From: Stereocaulon alpinum
Lineage: Eukaryota > Ascomycota > Lecanoromycetes > Lecanorales > Stereocaulaceae
Length of the DNA stretch: 64,000 nucleotides
Direction of reading: 5' to 3'
Assembly (NCBI GenBank): GCA_018257865.1
Contig: JAEUBA010000102.1
Span: 1 to 64,000, forward strand
Shown: one piece after another, positions 25,272 to 37,206 of the stretch
How the letters are laid out: every line of letters starts with the position of its first letter
How positions within the stretch are numbered: position 1 is the stretch's first letter
The notes under the pieces: generated by a model
What the model saw: the letters and a program-made list of their open reading frames with translations, nothing else
Told to the model about the DNA's origin: nothing
Database searches by the model: none
Made by a program: the position numbers and the translations under genes

Positions 25272-27078
25272 GTATAATTTAGAGGACATCCATATACTCT
25301 ATTAGAGGAAGACAACACCTAGGGAACCCATTAATTGTAAGAAGGATGGAGACAGATTTCTGGACCGCTAGAACTGAAGACAGGTGGCAGACAGACAATC
25401 ATGCACGTAGGCGCTGGTATAACAGGATGGTATAAGTCCCGTCGAGGGATTCCACCACTACATTTTTCGAGCACACTGATTTGTGTTGGAGTGGGTGGAG
25501 TAAGATCAGTCTACCCTAGTAATATAACCATAAGGCGAAGGATACAAATGCCAAGACTCCTCAAAAGCTAGTGGATGTATTAATAGCACACACTGTCTTG
25601 GCCCTCGGAGCAACACAAGACGGCAGCATTATTGTCCGACCCTGTCAGATTACCAGAATGCACTTCTAAGAGAACAAATTCCACGTAAGATATGATATTC
25701 GGTCACTCAGCGCAAAGCTCCGCGGCAAATCAGCATCTTGTTGATGATGAGCGAGAGGTTGAGAATCGCATCCATTTTCCTCACCTGAACTTCGACCAAG
25801 AATATAAAGCTTCGGATCGACCAAATCTATAGACATTGCTGATCGAATACATCTGCAAGGAAGGTTCATTAGTTCGTGGCGCTCCTATGGATGCTCCACT
25901 GAACAAACAGCCATTTCTTTGGTCTGAAGCCTGCAAGAGGAGAGACCCGATCTCTGCGCCAGTCACATATATGGGTGATAGGGCGGTTTACACATTTTAT
26001 CGAGACCAGGGTAGGTCTTGGAGAATTTTGGAAACTAAAAGGTGTACCAACGAATGCAACATCCTACATGGACTTGGTCGCAGGCGGGGTATTTGGAGGC
26101 TAAAAGGACTCAACCATCAAGACTGTATCCTGGATCGAATCCGAAATATCATCGGAGTCATTTTCAGCTGCCGAAGCTATTATGTATGATCGTGAAGCTA
26201 TCTCAATGGCTATACCTTATGGTTATAGACAGAGATTGGACCCCACGATTAATCTACTTTAAGCTGGTGTTGTAGGTATCTATGCATCTACTGCTCCCAA
26301 AGGCACTAGTGATAACGCTGCTTAACAATAGCCGTGGGACTTCGGTGTGATTTTTCTCTGTTCATGACTTAGTCTACGTCCATACACGATATTCTAGTTC
26401 AATGTGTTGATTTGATATCCCTGCTCTTACATTCGTAATCAATAGAATTACCGGAACTTACTCCTCTTTGATTTCTCACAAAAGGCTTGGACTACCATAG
26501 CTCTTAGCGCTGCTAGGTAATTATAGCTTATACACCACTTTCATAATGCTCGTTACCTTCTTCATATATCTGTTTGGTGCGGTCCCTCTGTAGACGAAGG
26601 CCCGGTCCTAGTCTAGGAGACCCTAAAGAAGCTACTCGGGGAGGGCTGGGATTAGGTTTCGCAACCCTAAATACATAACTCAGTGCTCTCTATACCCTAG
26701 AGACTTAGGAACGTCCAGCGCCTTCAGGGGGTAAGCAAGGCTGGTACATGGCAAATCATATAATCTTATAGGGGCAAGTTATAGAGGTGGCCCACCACGC
26801 GAATTATCTTGTTCACACTGAGCCAGATACTCTCCAAAGCAACTAAATAAGCAAAAGTCTACTCCAAAGGCCTATCCCTTATCCTGCTAGCGTACTTATG
26901 TTAGGGGCTAACTCCTAAACCCGCTCCCTACAAACTGTTCCTGATCCCCTCAAGTGTGATGGCTGAATCGGATTCGAGCCTGCTATAGCAGGAAAGAAAG
27001 AGGTGTGCTTCTTGCTAACAGAGAAACTCGTGGAGCACGACGTGAATGCTGCTTCCTGAGAAGTATCTACAACCGAAG
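25272..27078. other. gene-poor region with CTAG-rich, decayed-looking sequence
   Basis: No gene with a recognisable domain lies in these 1.8 kb. The stretch 26580-26920 is rich in CTAG/CCTA words (CCTAGTCTAGGAGACCCTAA and similar) and in stops in all frames. This looks like an old degraded repeat rather than coding DNA, but no element family can be named. Confidence 0.4.
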
Positions 27079-28551
27079 TCAAGTCATGAATATTTGAGCG
27101 AGAAAGGCATTTCGACATTTGGTCTTGATCTTCCATCCGTATTTCATCACCCTGACAGCTCCGCACAAGACTCCAGCCACAGCTATTGTAGACCCCGTGA
27201 ATAGTTGCAGCCCACGCCAATCGTGAGCCATGCCTAGTATAGCGCCACCCACTGGCTCACCAATCAGCAGCCCGAACGCCCAAGGCACCAGGAGCATACC
27301 CATCCTGACACCTACAACATCAAGTGTTGGACAGAGTGCTGCATCTACCACGGCAGTCACAGTCGTAATTGCTCCGGCAAAGAAGCCGTAAGTAGCGCTA
27401 AAGACGAAAAGACCAGCCGTGTTGTTAATGGCGATCCACGAGAAACCGAGCGCGCTCCCTATTAATGTCAACACTGTCTCGACGTTTAGTGGTCCAAGTT
27501 TGTCTGCGAGATACAATGGCATCTACAACGAGTACGAATTTAGTTTAGAGCCTTGATTGATGCAAGGAGTTGGGACCTACAATTCGACCAAAGAAGGATC
27601 CAGCGTTCAAGACCGGAAGAAGATAAAACGTAAGATTCACGTCCATGATACTCACACCGTACAGCTGTATGTAAAAGGATGGTAGATAGAGCCCAAGTAA
27701 TGACGCGAATAGGTAAGCCGCCCACAAAACGAAAGGTCCCTCCTTCAACGCTCGTTTGTCGAACAGCCTTCGGATCTTCTGCGGTCTATGACGCATGCGC
27801 ATCGATCCAGCAGGGATCGAGAGTGTTACCAGCATGATCAGTGCTATCGACCAGGTCGCGTAGCGGAAACCGATCTTTGGTTGAAGGCGGTTGAACAGAA
27901 TTGGAAAGCATATCCCACCTGGCGAATGTCAAACGTGGCCAAATGGGTGGCCAGTGAAGGTATAGCTTTACCAATCGCACTGCCACTAGAACTGAGCCCC
28001 GTCGCCAACGCTCTTCTTTTCTCGAAATATTGCGGCAGAACTGCAATGCTTGGCAAGAACACACACCCGCTCCCAAGACCAACGACGATGCCCTGGGCGA
28101 GCATTATCTGCCAGTATCTAGAGCTTATTCCTGTCAGGAGCATCCCAAGAACGAGTAAAACGGCTCGCACAGCAACTAAGGAGCGAAGATAGCCCCGATC
28201 GTATATGGGGCCGGCAATTATACCGAGTGCTATCAAAAGGAAAGCCTGTATGGAGCCGATCCAAGCGATGTTTGATGACGACTCCCCCGGTAGTAAAACG
28301 CGTTCATAGAAGGTCTGGAAAACGCCTGTTGAGATTTAGTACCGCGGTGAGCATATCGAATATGAGGAGAATCATCCACCATATGAGTTGACGATGCCGA
28401 ATGAGTTCATGAGTAAGAAGAAAGAGCCTGTACATTGGAGCCAAGCTAGGACACCACCATCTGGGATGTTAGATTCTGGGTCTGATGTCAAAGGTGCTAC
28501 AATGCGCAAACGGTGCAGTCCATGGCATGAAGTAATGCTTGAGCTGTGCAT
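27079..28551 (-). CDS. MFS transporter, monocarboxylate-porter-like
   Basis: Four exons (28551-28380, 28325-27919, 27874-27581, 27522-27079) join in phase to 438 residues with about 12 hydrophobic segments. The cytosolic leader ends NIPDGGVLAWLQCTGSFFLL, and NSYGVFQTFYE follows across the first splice site. The DGG and NSYGVFQ signatures mark fungal relatives of the monocarboxylate porter (MCT) family. Other conserved pieces are GPIYDRGYLRSLV, GLGSGCVFLPSIAVLPQYF, GLSSSGSAIG and the second-half GRIMPLYLADKLGPLN. Riboflavin, nicotinate and small organic acids are substrates known in the family; which one applies here cannot be told. It lies about 400 bases from the broken GFA gene on the same strand and near an alpha/beta hydrolase. 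Confidence 0.9.
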
Positions 28552-28945
28552 TGTAGAGAATCGCTGATCAATGAAGTTTCATTCTAGATGAAGCAATCCT
28601 CAGGGTCACACATTATCAGAGACAGAGAGCGCAAGACAGCCTTGAGACTGCTGTTCGGAGATGCAATATCCCGCCAATTCGGTCGGAGCAGATCCTCCGG
28701 AAATTCTCGGGATCTCCACCCCTTGAATGTTTGTTGTTCCGCCACACATTTGCAATAGATAAACAATAAGTGGGTCCTCTATTCTAGTTGACTCCGAATA
28801 GGCTACCGAGAAATGTACGAAACGTCCTCTGCTCATCATTTCCTTTGAAGACTTCCCATATCAAATACGGGACAGCCTCCCAACTGGTGTTCACCGCATA
28901 TAGATCCTCCCAGTACCATGGTGCGTATTCAGACTTAGTGCCAGA
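28552..28945. other. intergenic region upstream of the MFS gene
   Basis: 394 bases that would hold the MFS promoter and the 3' end of the GFA gene. No other feature is seen. Confidence 0.5.
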
Positions 28946-29560
28946 TTAGGGCCCACCGTTCTTGTGAGTAGACACCGCGCCGTTCTCACATGTATCAGAC
29001 CTTTCCGGGCACCCTTTCGCGACCCATTCGTCCAGGCGAGTTTGGAAGGCTTCGTTGAAAGATGCATGCCGATCCAATCCGTCGTCGCTCGCAATGTCCC
29101 ACCATTCAGCTTTCTCTCCCACGAAGATATGTTCCTTCGGGTAAGGCATTTGGCCCACCAGACTCGCATCGTCCACGATGCCCATCACGACGCTCGTACC
29201 ATCCGGTCGGCAATGATATCTCATGAATAACGGAGAGCCACAGCTTCCGCAAGAGCCGCGAGTTGCGATTGGCTTACCCTTCATGGATCGGCGAGAAGGT
29301 ACTTGCTTGATAGACGCTTCAACCCCCGGCCGAGAGCTGCTTCACCATAGGGCCGTGTTGTGAAAGAGCCCAAAGGAGAGGAAGGGTGCACCGCAAGTTT
29401 TACGGCAATCAATACAATGGCATAGCGTTATAGATATGGGGAGGGTGGAGCTTTCGTAGACTGCAAGACCGCATGCACAGCTGCCACGTAAGACGGTAGG
29501 GAGGCCGGGCGGGACTATTTCAGAAGTAGGCTCCATAGCTTGATATTGGGAGGAGTTCAT
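28946..29560 (-). pseudogene. GFA/CENP-V zinc-fold protein interrupted by an in-frame TGA
   Basis: A single frame runs from ATG at 29560 to TAA at 28946 (205 codons) with no shift but one internal TGA at codon 73 (29344-29342), directly after a Trp codon. Before it lie the GFA-family zinc ligands C28xC30 (GSCACGLAVY) and C47xC49xxC52 (CHCIDCRKTCGAPFLSFG). After it lies the second knuckle C104xxC107 (TRGSCGSCGSPLF) and the usual C-terminal half (GIVDDASLVG, HIFVGEKAEWWDI). Family members include glutathione-dependent formaldehyde-activating enzymes, but most fungal paralogues have no known reaction. I found no intron of normal length that removes the TGA while keeping the conserved GAPFLSFGLF segment. 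It is therefore a recent pseudogene, a read-through case or a sequence error. Confidence 0.75.
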
Positions 29561-30340
29561 GGAGTCTGCTTGGGTATTGTTGGACCTTCTTATAGATGGC
29601 CATGTTCATTAGACTGAACTGGGACATCTATCACTCATCGCACTCCATCCCCAATCTCCACGCCGCTGAATTGCACATTATGTACATGCGAACACTAAGC
29701 CGACGTCAACCCAAGCCCACACTCTGTTCCACTTGAGAAAGGATCCACGGATCCCAGGCGGTTCTCAGGAAAAGAAGGTGCATGTGACCCCTATCGCTCA
29801 CGCCACCATTTTTCTTTATCGAGAAATGACTCACGTGCACGCGCGCCGTGACAGTAAGAAGCACACATGCGCGCGAGTCGGACCAGCAAAGTTGCCTGTT
29901 GCTGTGAGAGCAATTGCATGGTCCCACGGCGTATCTTCCAAGGTCTTCTTTCCTGCGGACTATGCGGAGGCCTGCCTGTTTGCCTATCTCGAATCCAAAA
30001 ATTGGTTCGCAATGTGGCAGATCTTCCCAGCGCAACAATCCAATAACGGTATCGGCGCGTTTCGTAAAGATTACTAGACTACGAGTAATCTATATTGTTG
30101 CATGGTAGATTAGGTTGCTCTCCGCAGCACCACAACCGTGACGCAATCGTGAATCATCCCTTGCTCCTGTCATCACGCCGCAGCACGGTAAAGGCTCCAC
30201 TTACCGACAAAGTGGATCCAATTTCTGTGACATGCCGAAGGACCCGACATGATGTCCTCTTAAATCCAAGACTACTATAATGCTGTTGCAGCTGTGGGAT
30301 TTTCCCCTTCTAGCTCTAACCGCCTTCTAATGATTTTGTA
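29561..30340. promoter_or_regulatory. divergent spacer between GFA gene and alpha/beta hydrolase
   Basis: 780 bases between two divergent start codons. An alternating GTGCACGCGCGC stretch occurs near 29836. The 16-mer CCACCATTTTTCTTTA (29803-29818) recurs at 38260-38275. No gene is called. Confidence 0.45.
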
Positions 30341-31612
30341 ATGGCGCTCCTCGAGCATTTGTCTTCATTGAAGCCATCCACGATGATCCTACTTGCCACT
30401 GCAGCCGCTGTGACTCTTGCTCTCGTCTTTCGGCCCGTGAGAGCCTCCAGCGAGCCGATTGCTATGCGTCGGACCATTCCTTCGCCGCGCGAAACGCTCC
30501 TCCCTCACATCACATCTGCACAAGCCTCGGCGCTGGCATACCCTCCCAACCTACTTCCGGGCGCTCGTGATGTCGACACCCCCTATGGTACTATGAGGGT
30601 ATACGAGTGGGGACCTGCAGATGGTAAGAAAGTGCTTCTCATTCACGGAGATACAACACCTGGGCCAATGCTGGCTCCTATTGCGGAAGCTTTAGTGAGC
30701 AGAGGCTGCAGAGTCATGATATTTGGTATGTCTACCAAGATGTGTAGTCACTAGGCGCCTAGCCCGTGCCAGAACCCGTCCAATGCGCTGACTCGTTCTA
30801 TGCCGCTGACCGAGTCTCATTCCATAGACCTTTGGGGAAGAGGCTACTCCGACTCTCCGCTAAAAGTCCCTTACGATGCTAGACTTTTCGGTAATCAGAT
30901 ATTCCTTGCTGCCGCTTCATCATCTCTGCCATGGATCAACTCAGCTTCTGGAGGTTTCTCTATTATCGGCTTCTCTTTGGGCGGTGGTATAACTATGTCG
31001 TTCGCCGCATACTTTCCATGTCTCGTGAATTCCATTGTCCTCCTTGCGCCTGGAGGAATCCTTCGATGTCTACCTCAAGGATATGAGACCCCATTCTTTC
31101 GCTACCCGCGCTTAGTCCCGCCCAGCTACTTGAGGAAACTTGTTGGCCATATTCTCGGGGTCAAGATGTCAGGAGCCCCCAGAGAATACACAGCCCTTAG
31201 CAATCCCCAAGACAAGGCCAAATTGGATGCAACCGCAATCGTACAATGGCAATTCGACTATCACAAAGGCTTTGTCCATAGTTTCATCAATACGATCGAG
31301 CATGGCCCACTGATGCATCAGCATTCAGACTGGAGGAAAGTCTGCAACATAATCAAAGGCAATTCATCCGCAATCGCTCCCTCAAGCCGATCCAGCAAGC
31401 TATTCAATAGCAAACTTCTCGTAATTCTAGGTGAGAGCGATGGTGTGGTAGCTGAAAACCATCTCTCCCCTGATTTGTCAGAGATGATCGGCGGTTCCGA
31501 TCATGTTGAGTTCAAGGTCGTGCCTGGCGGTCATGGGTTCCCACTTCCCAACAGCAATGACGTTGTCAAACAAATTTGCGAGTTTTGGGGTCTGCCCATC
31601 ACTTGTGCATAG
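30341..31612 (+). CDS. membrane-anchored alpha/beta hydrolase
   Basis: Two exons (30341-30725, 30828-31612) give 389 residues. A hydrophobic segment at about 14-32 (ILLATAAAVTLALVF) is a likely signal anchor. The alpha/beta-hydrolase core begins near residue 75 (TPYGTMRVYEWGP) with the oxyanion-hole strand KKVLLIHGDTTPG. Then follow DLWGRGYSDSP across the splice site, the nucleophile elbow GFSLGGG (Ser about 178), the acid residue in LGESDG (Asp about 333) and the histidine in GGHGFP (about 364). The catalytic triad therefore looks complete. The substrate is unknown; esterase, lipase-like or epoxide-hydrolase-like activities are all possible. The gene diverges from the GFA gene and lies close to two transporter genes, so a catabolic role is plausible but unproven. 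Confidence 0.9.
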
Positions 31613-32283
31613 TAGTCTATTGGAACAGCCATCCTAATGAGCCGTACAAATGGTACAAAAATGCGGCGTTGACTGCCAATTAAGAATTAGCTTTCAGACA
31701 ACTGCAACTGAGGACTGACTTTAGCGCATTTGCAGACCTCGCCCGTGATCAGTCGCAGCATCCCAACAACCGTAAAGATGCGTAATACGGCTCAGAGTAC
31801 GTTTCAGGTGATGCAAATTCCTATTAGATCGCCGAGAATGGTAGGGTAACCGAATTGTGGAACTTTCAGCCCTGGTTAAGCGATTTTGAGCAGCTGGGAA
31901 TTGCCCTCATTGGATTGTTTGCATTGACTTACAATCTCTGTTTTGCTGGCTTGATAGCCCACCAAGACAGGCAACAAGTGTCCGTTCGGGGCACCCACCG
32001 CTTATCCCGAGCGAATGCCCAATCAAAGTGCCAGGTCTCGAGAAAATCCATGCATGCTGTACGGGGCGATGAATGTCACAGACGCACGAACCTATGCTCT
32101 CCTTCTTCCGCTTGTACAGCTGATCACAGCGTAAAGAACGATTGGCTGTTAGTGATTTCCAGCGAAGGTGTGCGCCTGCAGACGATGCGGTCGCTCGCCG
32201 TCTGAAAGACTCCTTATTGTCTACTCTCGTTCCTATCGAAACCAGTATGCTCTACGACTTCGTCTAATTAATTTCTCTTCAAA
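31613..32283. other. intergenic, no feature seen
   Basis: 671 bases between two plus-strand genes. A 116-codon open frame (31855-32205) lacks any recognisable domain and its composition does not look coding. Confidence 0.45.
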
Positions 32284-33652
32284 ATGCTCCTCTCCCGCGA
32301 TGAGATCACGCCTAATAACTATAGCCCTATCGTCAGTATAGTGACATGGATCTTGGTTATATCAATGGCGCTTTCTGTGTGTACAAAGATTGCGATCAAG
32401 GCCATTGCAAGCCATTCTTTCGATGCGGATGACGCGGTGCTTTTTGCTGCCATGGTGACTCTTCCCATGGGAGCGTCTTCTCAGAATGCTGACAGCATTT
32501 CAATGCTAGATCATCAGTGTAGCACAGTCTATCACTTTCTCTATACAGACGTCAAAAGGAGTCGGAAAGCATTTGAACTCCTTGACAATTTCGCAGACGA
32601 TAAGCTATCAGAAGGTCTGTTTCGCGCCCACACTGAAGCCTAGGGCGAACGCTACTGACACAATCACAGGCCGGCTACTCGGCGGACATATTGTATATTA
32701 TCAGTCTTGCAATCTCCAAGGTATCAGTGCTCGTACTTCTGTGGCAAATTACACCTGTCACGAGGCACAGAAGGTTGGCCCTATGTGCCGGTTACTTCAT
32801 AGCTGTATGGACTACTGCCAGCTTTTTCGCAGCCGTTTTCCAGTGCAGGATTCCTAAGCCTTGGTTGATCCTTGATCCACATTGTTTTGACAGAGTATGT
32901 CTCCCCCAATGTTAGTCACATGGCTCTTGCAGCTCAGCAGGCTTACAACATGGCAGATCTCATTCTGGACCGCCTACGGTGTGATCAACCTCCTTACCGA
33001 AGCAACGGTGATAGCGTTGCCCATATATACAGTATGGAATCTACATATGTCTCTCAAGCGGAAAGCAGTGGCCATATCATGTTTCGGCTTCCGCATTTTG
33101 TAGGAGGTCCACATTCTCGAGTATCAGTGCACACTTAGCTGAGCAGTGTCGCTTAGGGTCATTGGAGCAATCATCATTCAGCTGACACTCCTCAACCGAC
33201 GTCGGAGTGCTCAGGATGTAACGTTCTACTCTTGGTCATACTACATCTCCACACAAGTCGTGCAGAGCCTTAGCGTCATCACTGCGTGTATTCCATACAT
33301 CAAGAATGCACTGTCTGGAGTGGAATCTGGCATGTTCCAGACAGGGCATTTTGGTCTGGCGACGTTGCGTAAGGAGCACACCCGAAATGATGAGCCCTAT
33401 TCATCGACGACAAGGTCTGGAACAGCAGCTACCGTGGACGTCCCCACGCTTGCCAGCAAATCTACGGACCACAAAACCTCCCATGCTGGTAGACCCGTCG
33501 AAACACCACGGATCAATCCTTTTCCTGCACAGAACACAGCTGTCGCCAAGGCGGTGACGCCGAACGAGGAGTGGGATAGAGGGAGCCAGTCCAGTCAAGC
33601 CAATATCGTCAAGCACACAAGAGCATGGGAAGTCGCCTATGAGGATGTATAG
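32284..33652 (+). CDS. Pth11/SAT4-like rhodopsin-fold integral membrane protein
   Basis: Five exons (32284-32454, 32510-32614, 32670-32894, 32933-33099, 33157-33652) join in phase to 387 residues. Seven hydrophobic segments alternate with short loops. The order is typical of the fungal rhodopsin-like integral membrane domain: the first helices with FDADDAVLF, then TSKGVGKHLNSLT, AGYSADILYIISLAISKVSV, FQCRIPKPW (a loop cysteine), TEATVIALPIYTVWNL and FYSWSYYISTQVVQSLSVI, ending CIPYIKNALSGVESG. The cytosolic C-terminal tail of about 100 residues is Ser/Thr-rich. Relatives include Pth11-like GPCR candidates, but no CFEM domain is present, so receptor function is only an inference. Splice acceptors were chosen to restore these blocks. 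Confidence 0.85.
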
Positions 33653-34636
33653 GTCCTCGCATTTTTGGTGTTGACCTTCTGAAAGTTGCTGTACTCCAAA
33701 GACTTTGCGTGTATGTGCTTCAAAAAGCATCGGAGCCTACTCGCCACCATGGCTTCACTTGTATTAAATTAATGTATGATCTGCCGTCTTTCATTGAATA
33801 CCGGATTCTAGCTTGTAGAAAACTAGCCTCATCTTTTCAGGAATGCACGGGTGGGCCGGAGCACACAGCTCGAGACCCCTTGCGCTAAGTTCTCTATAAT
33901 CTTGCCATAGAAAGCTAAGTTTTTAATATTGTAGATATTATAGGCAATACCTGCTAATCAGATTGCAGCTTTCGATGTTCGATTTTTGAGAGAATTGTTC
34001 AATTGCGCTGCCGTAGTTCGGATGTTCTAACATGCGGAGTTCCATATGTCTAGCGTAGAGGGGCCGAGGTCGGATGGATCGACTATATCCTATACACCTG
34101 CAAGCCATCTAACCTGCCGGAGATCGCCACCAGAATCTACGACGATGACGTAGTATGCTGCTGTAGATGGCGCGGTTGAATCGTGACCAATGCTTCGAGA
34201 AGCTGATGCGTCCCCGACCCAGCACACTGGGACCACGGGTGGAGCCTCCGCATGTGGCACTTCTCCGACTAATCGTGCTCTTGGCTTGCAGCCTCGTTTT
34301 TTAGTCTCGTCCCGCCCACGCCCCATATGGAGCAGGGATCTCGCTCAAGCGGTCCCACTCAATTCTCCGAGGCTTGTGAGCTTCGGGGAGACGGGTTGTG
34401 ACATTGGTACTTCGCCCCACCCCCTTTGCCGCATGAGATCGACTCAATGTAACAACGTTACATGTAACAAATCCCTTGAAATAATCGTAACATAAGCAAA
34501 CACATTTTCCCTACACTTTCGGTCTCCTCATCCCACTGAGAAATCGTATCCTTCTGGAATCCACGAGCCACCCAGTGGGATTGATAGAGCTTGAGCTTGA
34601 GTTTAAAATTGTCGCAGGTGGTAATCACTGCACAAC
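33653..34636. other. intergenic, no clear feature
   Basis: About 1 kb between two plus-strand genes. AT-rich, stop-dense sequence near 33880-33960 resembles the decayed tracts elsewhere. No gene is seen. Confidence 0.45.
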
Positions 34637-36864
34637 ATGAGTCCCAGTTACGAGCTTGCGGTGGTGGATAGCCCACCCTCGTATGGTGGCACATTCGCTG
34701 GCATTAGTGGCTCTCGACATCGTCAAAGAGACGAAAGTACACTCGCACGACTGGGCAAGAAGCAGGTTTTGAAAGTTCGTACAGCTTGGCAGGAGCCATC
34801 GCGGTCGATGACTGACATGCAAGCTGACCGCTCTCTATGCAGCGGCGCTTTGGATTTCTATCTCTCTTCGGATTCAGTTGCACGATTCTGGCTACTTGGG
34901 AGACAGCATTGGCGTATGTCTACAGACTTTCTCCTATGGCGGACTGAATCATCTAATGACGGGTTTAGTCTATTCCAGCAAGCCTTCCAGAAGTGAGCAA
35001 GCTGAAAATTGTTTATTATGATTAAACATTAATGGACGACAGCGGCGGGCCAGCTGGCCTGGCATATGGATTCTTGATTGCTTGGTTCTCAAGCCTGTCT
35101 GTCTATCTTGTCATCGCAGAGATGGCCTCTATGTGAGCTTTGATCCCTGGATGCATCGATCGGTCACTGACTCTGCGGGCTTTGCAGAGCTCCTATTGCC
35201 GGAGGACAATACTTCTGGGTCTCCATGCTGGCCCCCGTCAGGTACAAAAGATTCGCTAGCTACATCACTGGTAGGTTGGTTCCGAGGAAAAAGCAGACCG
35301 CAGATTTTGTGCGTGTGGTTCATGCTCAATTCACTCACTACAAGCATAGGGTGGCTCACCTCGATCGCCTGGATAGCTGTGCTAGCCACAGGTAGCACAT
35401 TCGTCGGAACAATACTACAAGGTCTGATAATACTCGACAACGAAAGCTATGTTCCACAAAAATGGCACGGCACACTGCTTTGCTGGGCTGTACTTGCCGT
35501 AGCGATCTTGATCAATACAGTGGTCAGCGGGTTGCTACCAATGATCGAAGGAATCATTTTGGTCTTACACGTACTGGGTTTTGTTGCAGTCCTTGTGCCG
35601 TTGATTTATCTTGCTCCGCATGGATCGGCAGCAAGCGTGTTCCAGGTGACACTCAATGAAGGTGGATGGCCTACGCCAGGAATTTCATACTGTGTTGGAT
35701 TTATAGGGAATGTGGCTACCTTCGTAGGTATGAGAATGACATCTACATGATGACGGCACTAGTGTGGGATATATGCTGACGTTCGCCCGATCAGGCGCTG
35801 ATGCCGCTGTGCATGTGAGACATTTCGACATGTCAAATTGGGAAAACTCAGCTGACTTGCAATTATAGATGTCGGAAGAAATTGATAATGCGGCTGTGAA
35901 CGTTCCGAGAGCAATAGTGACAACGATGCTTCTCAATGGCGCGACGGGTTTTGCTATGGTACTAGCTGTACTCTTTTGCTTGGGCGATGTCGATTCGGTC
36001 CTTGTAAGGTTTTGACCTATCATTCTGACTCTCCCCGTTTAACAAGTCTCATAGAAAACGACGACTGGCTTCCCTTTCATACAAGTTTTTTATAACGCCG
36101 TCAAGTCCAAGTCTGGAGCTACAGTGTTGACGTGCATTCCCGTCGTACTTCTATGGTGTGCGGTTATCGGGTTCCTAGCTACCGCATCTCGTATGACATG
36201 GTCTTTTGCTCGTGATCAGGGCCTCCCATTTCACCACTTGATAAGCAAGGTGAGATCTGATGGTTACACGATAGGGTCACTCAGTGCTAAGGCTTGTTAC
36301 AAGGTCGAACCCCGAACCGCCATACCCATGGTCGCAATAGCAGTCGTCACCATCATACCGGCGCTCATCGCCCTAATCTACATCGGCTCTCCGAGCGTCT
36401 TCGAAGACGTTGTCTCTCTTTCTACATCCGGTCTATACGCATCGTACCTAATACCCTGCTCCCTGTTACTATGGCGCCGAGTCACCAGCCGAATCCAACC
36501 CCACGCCCCAGAATCCAACGACGGCGAAATATATGTTCGCCCTATGCCAAACATCCGTACGCAGGACGAGAATCACGACACAGAGGTTGCGCAGCCGCAA
36601 CTTCGATGGGGTCCATGGCGCATTCCCGGCTACTTCGGCATCATCAACAATGTCTACGCATGCATATACATCTTGTTCGTACTCTTTTGGAGTTTCTGGC
36701 CACCGAGCACTCCGGCCACGGCAAAGACAATGAATTATAGTATCTTGATGACGGGTGCAGTCATTCTATTTAGCATCGTGTATTATTTCATTTGGGGGAA
36801 AAAGCAATATATGGGACCGTTGATAGAACGCGAAGTGAGAGAATTTGCGACAAAAAAGACGTGA
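34637..36864 (+). CDS. amino-acid/GABA/choline-type permease (APC superfamily)
   Basis: Ten exons join in phase to 564 residues: 34637-34774, 34843-34913, 34969-34992, 35043-35132, 35188-35270, 35350-35727, 35795-35814, 35869-36003, 36055-36249 and 36304-36864. About 12 hydrophobic helices are seen. Family marks are the cytosolic start (LARLGKKQVLKRRFGFLSLFGFS), NGGPAGLAYGFLIAW, SMAPIAGGQYFWVSMLAP, FVGADAAVHMSEEI, ATASRMTWSFARDQGLP and EPRTAIPMVAI. This is the layout of fungal amino-acid/choline transporters such as Uga4 and Hnm1; the substrate cannot be chosen between GABA, choline and others. Two microexons (24 and 20 bases) each encode part of a conserved motif. It acts in the plasma membrane or a vacuolar membrane. 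Confidence 0.92.
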
Positions 36865-37014
36865 ATATGTACAGTATGTTTCCCTCCCGAATGGCAGATG
36901 AGGAAAACCGGGCTATTGTTGGCTGATAACCACAACAGATTCGGACAAAAACAGTCTCAGCGCTGTAGAGCGTTGTTTACAATATTATGATTACGTTCAA
37001 GGAAGGCCGGTCAG

Positions 37015-37206
37015 AAAATCTTTCCACTATCGCCGGCGCTCGAGACGTGCTGTTCAACGAATGTTGACGATGCACGAGCGGCCACGCTTGTAGAACTCAT
37101 GGGCCCGCACTCATGGTCCGCATTTGCTACTAGAGCACATGAGGCTGCATGGACGGAGCCGGCAATCCGGGACTGGCTGGCGTTCTTGAGGTGTTTGAAG
37201 GATTAG
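37015..37206 (+). other. possible orphan C-terminal coding fragment
   Basis: An open frame ends at TAG 37204-37206 with protein-like composition (ATLVELMGPHSWSAFATRAH, then EAAWTEPAIRDWLAFLRCLKD). It has no clear start, and a stop lies just upstream. It could be the last exon of an unrecognised gene or a relic. I cannot assign a family. Confidence 0.2.

Noticed and set aside
29281..29345. Intron that would remove the TGA of the GFA-fold gene
   Set aside because: Possible donors and acceptors give either a wrong phase, a 9-40 base intron, or loss of the conserved CGAPFLSFG segment.
31855..32205. 116-codon plus-strand frame
   Set aside because: No recognisable domain, no splice partners, and composition unlike the neighbouring genes.
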